From Helichrysum umbraculigerum (taxonomy: Eukaryota > Streptophyta > Magnoliopsida > Asterales > Asteraceae), in assembly GCA_949592205.1 (NCBI GenBank), contig CATIUR010000006.1:67948001-68012000 (forward strand): 64,000 bases of DNA. Reading direction: 5' to 3'. The position numbers and the translations under genes were made by a program. Shown one piece after another: positions 60,718 through 64,000 of this stretch. How positions within the stretch are numbered: position 1 is the stretch's first letter; every line of letters begins with the position of its first letter. The notes under the pieces are model-generated. The model made no database searches. It was not told where the DNA came from and was given only the letters and a program-made list of their open reading frames with translations.

Positions 60718-61221
60718 TTTCCGGCGAGTAGAAATAGGGTTTAAAGTTAAAACCCCCCTTTTGAGGTTTCTGTGTAATCAAAACCCTTTTGCAACAGAAT
60801 TTTATTTGTACAAAACACACCCTTGATATATAACAAGAATTACAATTGTGACCCATTTAAGTTAATTTCTTTATAAAGGTAGTCTATAAGTATAATTTGC
60901 ATTTTTATTTTGTTATGTCACTACTAAATTCAATTTAATGATTCGTATTATGTTATTCCATTATTATCTAAATTTAATTTAATTAATGTAACCAATTTAA
61001 GTGAGCATAATCGCACAAAAAAGGTCAATTTATAATGTAAATGTAACAAAAATATGTTAAAAATGTCTAAATCATTATTAAAACAAATTGTTTACATATC
61101 GCCCTAAACTTGTTATGCATTCAAATCTAACTACAAAATTTTAATGCTATTGCTATTTGCTATTTTTTTTAAACAAGATTACATCATCTCTATATAATTA
61201 CACTATGATATGATAATCCCT
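60718..61221. other. Intergenic spacer between SG1 and the GH17 gene
   Basis: SG1 promoter and 5' UTR plus the glucanase 3' UTR in about 500 bp of AT-rich DNA. No clear TATA box for SG1 and no extra gene. Confidence 0.5.
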
Positions 61222-62927
61222 CTAGAATAAAACTAACAAGCTCAACCAACCAACAAAAACACAGATTCCGGCAACATTCTTACCGGCACCACTCATTAAC
61301 TCCACCGGAAAAAGACACTCATTTGTTGAGTAATTCTGCTTAGTGATCTTAGCCACCCCATTAAAATTACAAGCCTCTACGCTTTGTTGATTCATTTGAA
61401 AAAACATATTGAATGCATAAGATATATTCTTTCTTTCACTAAGTTTATTGCATGTTGATCCATATGAAAGACTAGTGCAATCACCCATACTACATGCATA
61501 ATCCAAATTAGGCCTTACTATACTCATATTCTTCACATCTTCATTCAAAACACACCATTGATTACTCAGATACTTCACATTTTTTGCACCTATGGGCATC
61601 TTTTCATGACCCTCACCCGAGAAATCGATAGGGAACTTTGGTTGACCGTCGTATCTAAAAATTCCCCAATGCCGTTCGAAGTAGCCTGGAGCTACGCTTT
61701 TCATATTTTCATCGGTTAAACTGAATAAATAAACTTCGATGTAACCGGGATGAAGAGGGGTTCCTTTGTTTGTTGCTAGTTTCTGTAACAATCCTTTGTA
61801 GAATTTTTCAGCCATTTTTATGTTCGCTTGTTTGTGGCCATCTGTAGGCCACCCTATTTCCCCCACGATGACTTTAACGTTGTGAGCTCCAGCTTTCTTG
61901 AGAGAATATGTAAGTGTGTCAAGGTTTGCATCAAACATGTTTGTGTATCGAATGTTTCGGTCTTGAACACCTTTTCCACCACCATCAAAGAAAGCGAATT
62001 CAATTGGGAAATCTTCGTCGTCGTAGAGACTGAGAAAAGGGTAGATATTAACCATGAAAGGACAGTTGTTTTGGTCTAAAAATCTTGATATTTTGACCAT
62101 TATATCTCTGATTTCTGGCCGAAAATTTCCAGCTGATGGTCCTTGTGAACCAGAGTCATAAACGTCTGCATTTTGAGGGATTGTGGCTTTGATTTTGTTG
62201 CCTAGGCCAGCTTCATCTAGCGCTTTTTGTACATTTTTTAAGGCTGGGAAAATCGTTTTCTCGAATGCTCCTTTGTATGCTTTCAAGAATGGTTCGTTTC
62301 CAACGGCTATATACCTGTATTATTTATCATACAACATTAAACATACTTCTATATATACGTAGACACATACATTCATACATTAAATCAGTAATGCTAAATG
62401 TTCATGCCTAATATATAAATGTAAATACGCGTCTAATCTAAACAATGTTTGTCACATGTGTTCAACTTTTCTTTCATCTTTATCACCAATGACTTTTACA
62501 TGTATACCAGTTAAACTGTTAATCACATTATATTCATTGATTTTAGATTCATGAAGCATTTTCAAATAAAAATGCACGTGTTGTCTTACTTGATATTTAC
62601 ACCTCCATGATCACGCAAATGATCGCTAACATTATTTTTGATGTAATCCTGAACGGCATCATAATCTTTGCTAAACTTTTTAAGGTTAAGGTTAGGGATA
62701 CCAAGCATGACTTCTATCCCCGTGCCAGCAAAGTGATTAACGGTCCAATGGTCCGAATCAAAAAGTTTTACCTTCTTAATCTTATTGTCTCTAAGCATCT
62801 GAACGATATATTTAGGATCTAGAGGCGTTGATGCCTGAGTACCCCAATTCACGCCTAAACCATTGACATGCGTAGTGGCTAAAAACACACAATAGCACGC
62901 CCATATCAAGACCATGGCTCGAGCCAT
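61222..62927 (-). CDS. GPI-anchored glucan endo-1,3-beta-glucosidase (GH17 + X8)
   Basis: Exons 62927-62590 and 62314-61222, 476 residues. A signal peptide (MARAMVLIWACYCVFLATTHVNG) precedes mature LGVNWGTQAS. GH17 barrel: catalytic acid Glu120 in VGNEPF and nucleophile Glu265 in VGEIGWPTDG, both present. An X8/CBM43 domain (about 365-455; QWCVL, DYACS, DCTSL, CNFNG) binds beta-1,3-glucan. A short hydrophobic C-terminus after SGAGKN suggests a GPI anchor. The predicted job is cleaving callose at the cell wall or plasmodesmata. The intron position just before YIAVGNEP is usual in this family. It resembles Arabidopsis glucosidases 5/6; I cannot pick one. Confidence 0.92.
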
Positions 62928-63085
62928 GGTTCAAGAGAGTGCACCAATAGTTTTTGAGGTAATAAAGGTAAGGATTGGTGCACTAAATGATTTAGATTGG
63001 TTTGCAGCTTTAGGAAGTGCGAATTGTGGATGGTCACAAGTATTTCTTTGAGAATTTCTCAAATGAATGGTTTGTTTTTACTTAC

Positions 63086-63093
63086 CTTTTATA
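63086..63093 (-). promoter_or_regulatory. TATA box of the GH17 gene
   Basis: TATAAAAG on the minus strand, about 160 bp upstream of the ATG at 62927; a good match to the plant TATA consensus. Confidence 0.6.
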
Positions 63094-63499
63094 GATGTGC
63101 ACGGTAGTTATTCATGTTGTCTCCATTATAATACCACTAAAACCAACCAAGTTACATATTTATTGCCCAAAGTATTTAAAAAATAAGATACAAGTATTAT
63201 TATTATACTTCAATTCCACCACCCATGCATTATGAGCTTCAGAGTATTCAGTGGAGGATATTGGCATGTGCTGTATGTGCCAGCGCACAGGGCCACCTAA
63301 ATCTGAGGGCCTCCAAATTTTACGAGAGTTGCTATAACTAGTATAGGTTCAATTATATTTTGTGCGTTATTGATCAAGCAATTGTTTCTCCTAAAAAAGA
63401 TTCGAACAATACAAAGAGTATGACAAGACTTTTGGTTTCTTACTTACTTCTAACAAGTTGCACTCCACTGATCACAAGACTCTTAGTTCTTGTTGTAGT
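63094..63499. other. Upstream flank of the GH17 gene, leading into hAT relic
   Basis: AT-rich. From about 63250 the sequence (GGCATGTGCTGTATGTGCCAG, then GGGCCACCTAAATCTGAGGGCC) looks like decayed transposon DNA continuous with the hAT relic that follows. Confidence 0.4.
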
Positions 63500-63869
63500 T
63501 ATTTTGAAAAGACATTCACGAAGAGTAGACATTCTGATATTGATGGAAGTGAACTCTATGTAGAGTTCAAATTGCTTAAAAATTTCTTTCCTTGTGTCAA
63601 TATAGGGCCTATTAAATTCTACATTATCTGAAATGGGTCCGATAATTGCATATAGAGTATCGTTAACTAATCCCAAAACTTTAGCAACCGCAAAAAGAAG
63701 TTTTTCAAAACTTGATTTGTTGAAGTCATATTTAAATTGCGTTCAACAATGTCACGAGAGAATCAATAAATAATCTACTCGAGAGTATTGATTATAAAGA
63801 TTTAATCAACAACATTGCTTCGAAGAATGCTCGAAGAATAGGTCTTTTTAATGAAGAAAGAAAATAAGA
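63500..63869 (+). pseudogene. hAT-family transposase C-terminal relic
   Basis: Reading across stops and frame changes, the plus strand gives DGSELYVEFKLLKNFFP (about 63542), then TLATAKRSFSKLDLLKSYL (about 63678), ERINK, SIDYKDLINNIASKNARR (about 63785). These match the dimerisation end of plant hAT/ZMYM-like transposases, whose signature reads roughly VASAERSFSKLKLIK. Several stops (for example after ERINK) show it is dead. The rest of the element is upstream, decayed, or absent. Confidence 0.75.
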
Positions 63870-64000
63870 AGTTTTTCTAAATAGTTAAATAATGATTTCG
63901 TATTTTTGTATCTTCATATAATTCTCGTAGTAATAGGGCATTTTTCAATTGAAATTTTTTGTTTTTTTTTGTCTATTTGGGGCCTTTTTCCGATATCGCA
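63870..64000. other. Flank of hAT relic to window end
   Basis: AT-rich with a poly-T tract at the end and GGGGCC(T) words near 63975; no feature can be supported. Confidence 0.3.

Noticed and set aside
62607..62822. 71-codon plus-strand ORF
   Set aside because: Antisense shadow of the first exon of the GH17 gene.

Overview
The window is nuclear DNA of a flowering plant. Most genes are split by many short GT-AG introns, the intergenic DNA is AT-rich and full of decayed transposons, interstitial repeats are of the plant telomere type (TTTAGGG), and every recognisable protein is of plant type. A core eudicot, probably Asteraceae, is my inference from the repeat style and a quinate-dehydrogenase-like gene; the sequence does not prove it.

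Region by region. 1-2100 is repeat-rich DNA with two MITE-like elements and microsatellites. 2104-15220 is one decayed, partly deleted copy of a BONZAI/copine gene, blown apart by three insertions: a 2.7 kb solo LTR with perfect CCAAC target duplications (3757-6432), a 637 bp PIF/Harbinger MITE with TTA duplications (6758-7394) and a 7 kb PIF/Harbinger element (7496-14554). The large element carries a transposase killed by one stop codon, an open Myb/SANT-like ORF, a Stowaway MITE and copies of a second LTR. 17121-25022 is the apparently functional paralogue, BON3 (+ strand, 16 core exons plus one doubtful optional exon). 28587-33044 is a J-domain protein with two DUF3444 domains (+). 33045-40427 is gene-poor: an interrupted first exon with a 742 bp MITE carrying a 9-bp duplication, about 2.5 kb packed with AACACATGTGTTA palindromes, and relics of a zinc-knuckle protein on the minus strand.

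From 40428 to 62927 four genes lie on the minus strand: a DQD/SDH-family enzyme whose key residues look like a quinate dehydrogenase with a dead dehydratase half (40428-46589), plastid UMP kinase PUMPKIN (51301-56039), the plastid TPR protein SLOW GREEN 1 (58544-60717) and a GPI-anchored GH17 beta-1,3-glucanase with X8 domain (61222-62927). The gaps hold MITEs, a tRNA-derived SINE (53510-53706), a near-perfect 93 bp palindrome and a foldback element with a telomere-like core. A hAT transposase relic closes the window.

There is no operon logic. PUMPKIN and SG1 both act in chloroplast biogenesis; BON3 acts at the plasma membrane; the DQD/SDH homologue would feed quinate and chlorogenate metabolism; the glucanase acts at the wall or plasmodesmata. 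Exon boundaries were set by hand from splice signals, reading-frame continuity and recalled family sequences; no alignment or transcript evidence was available.
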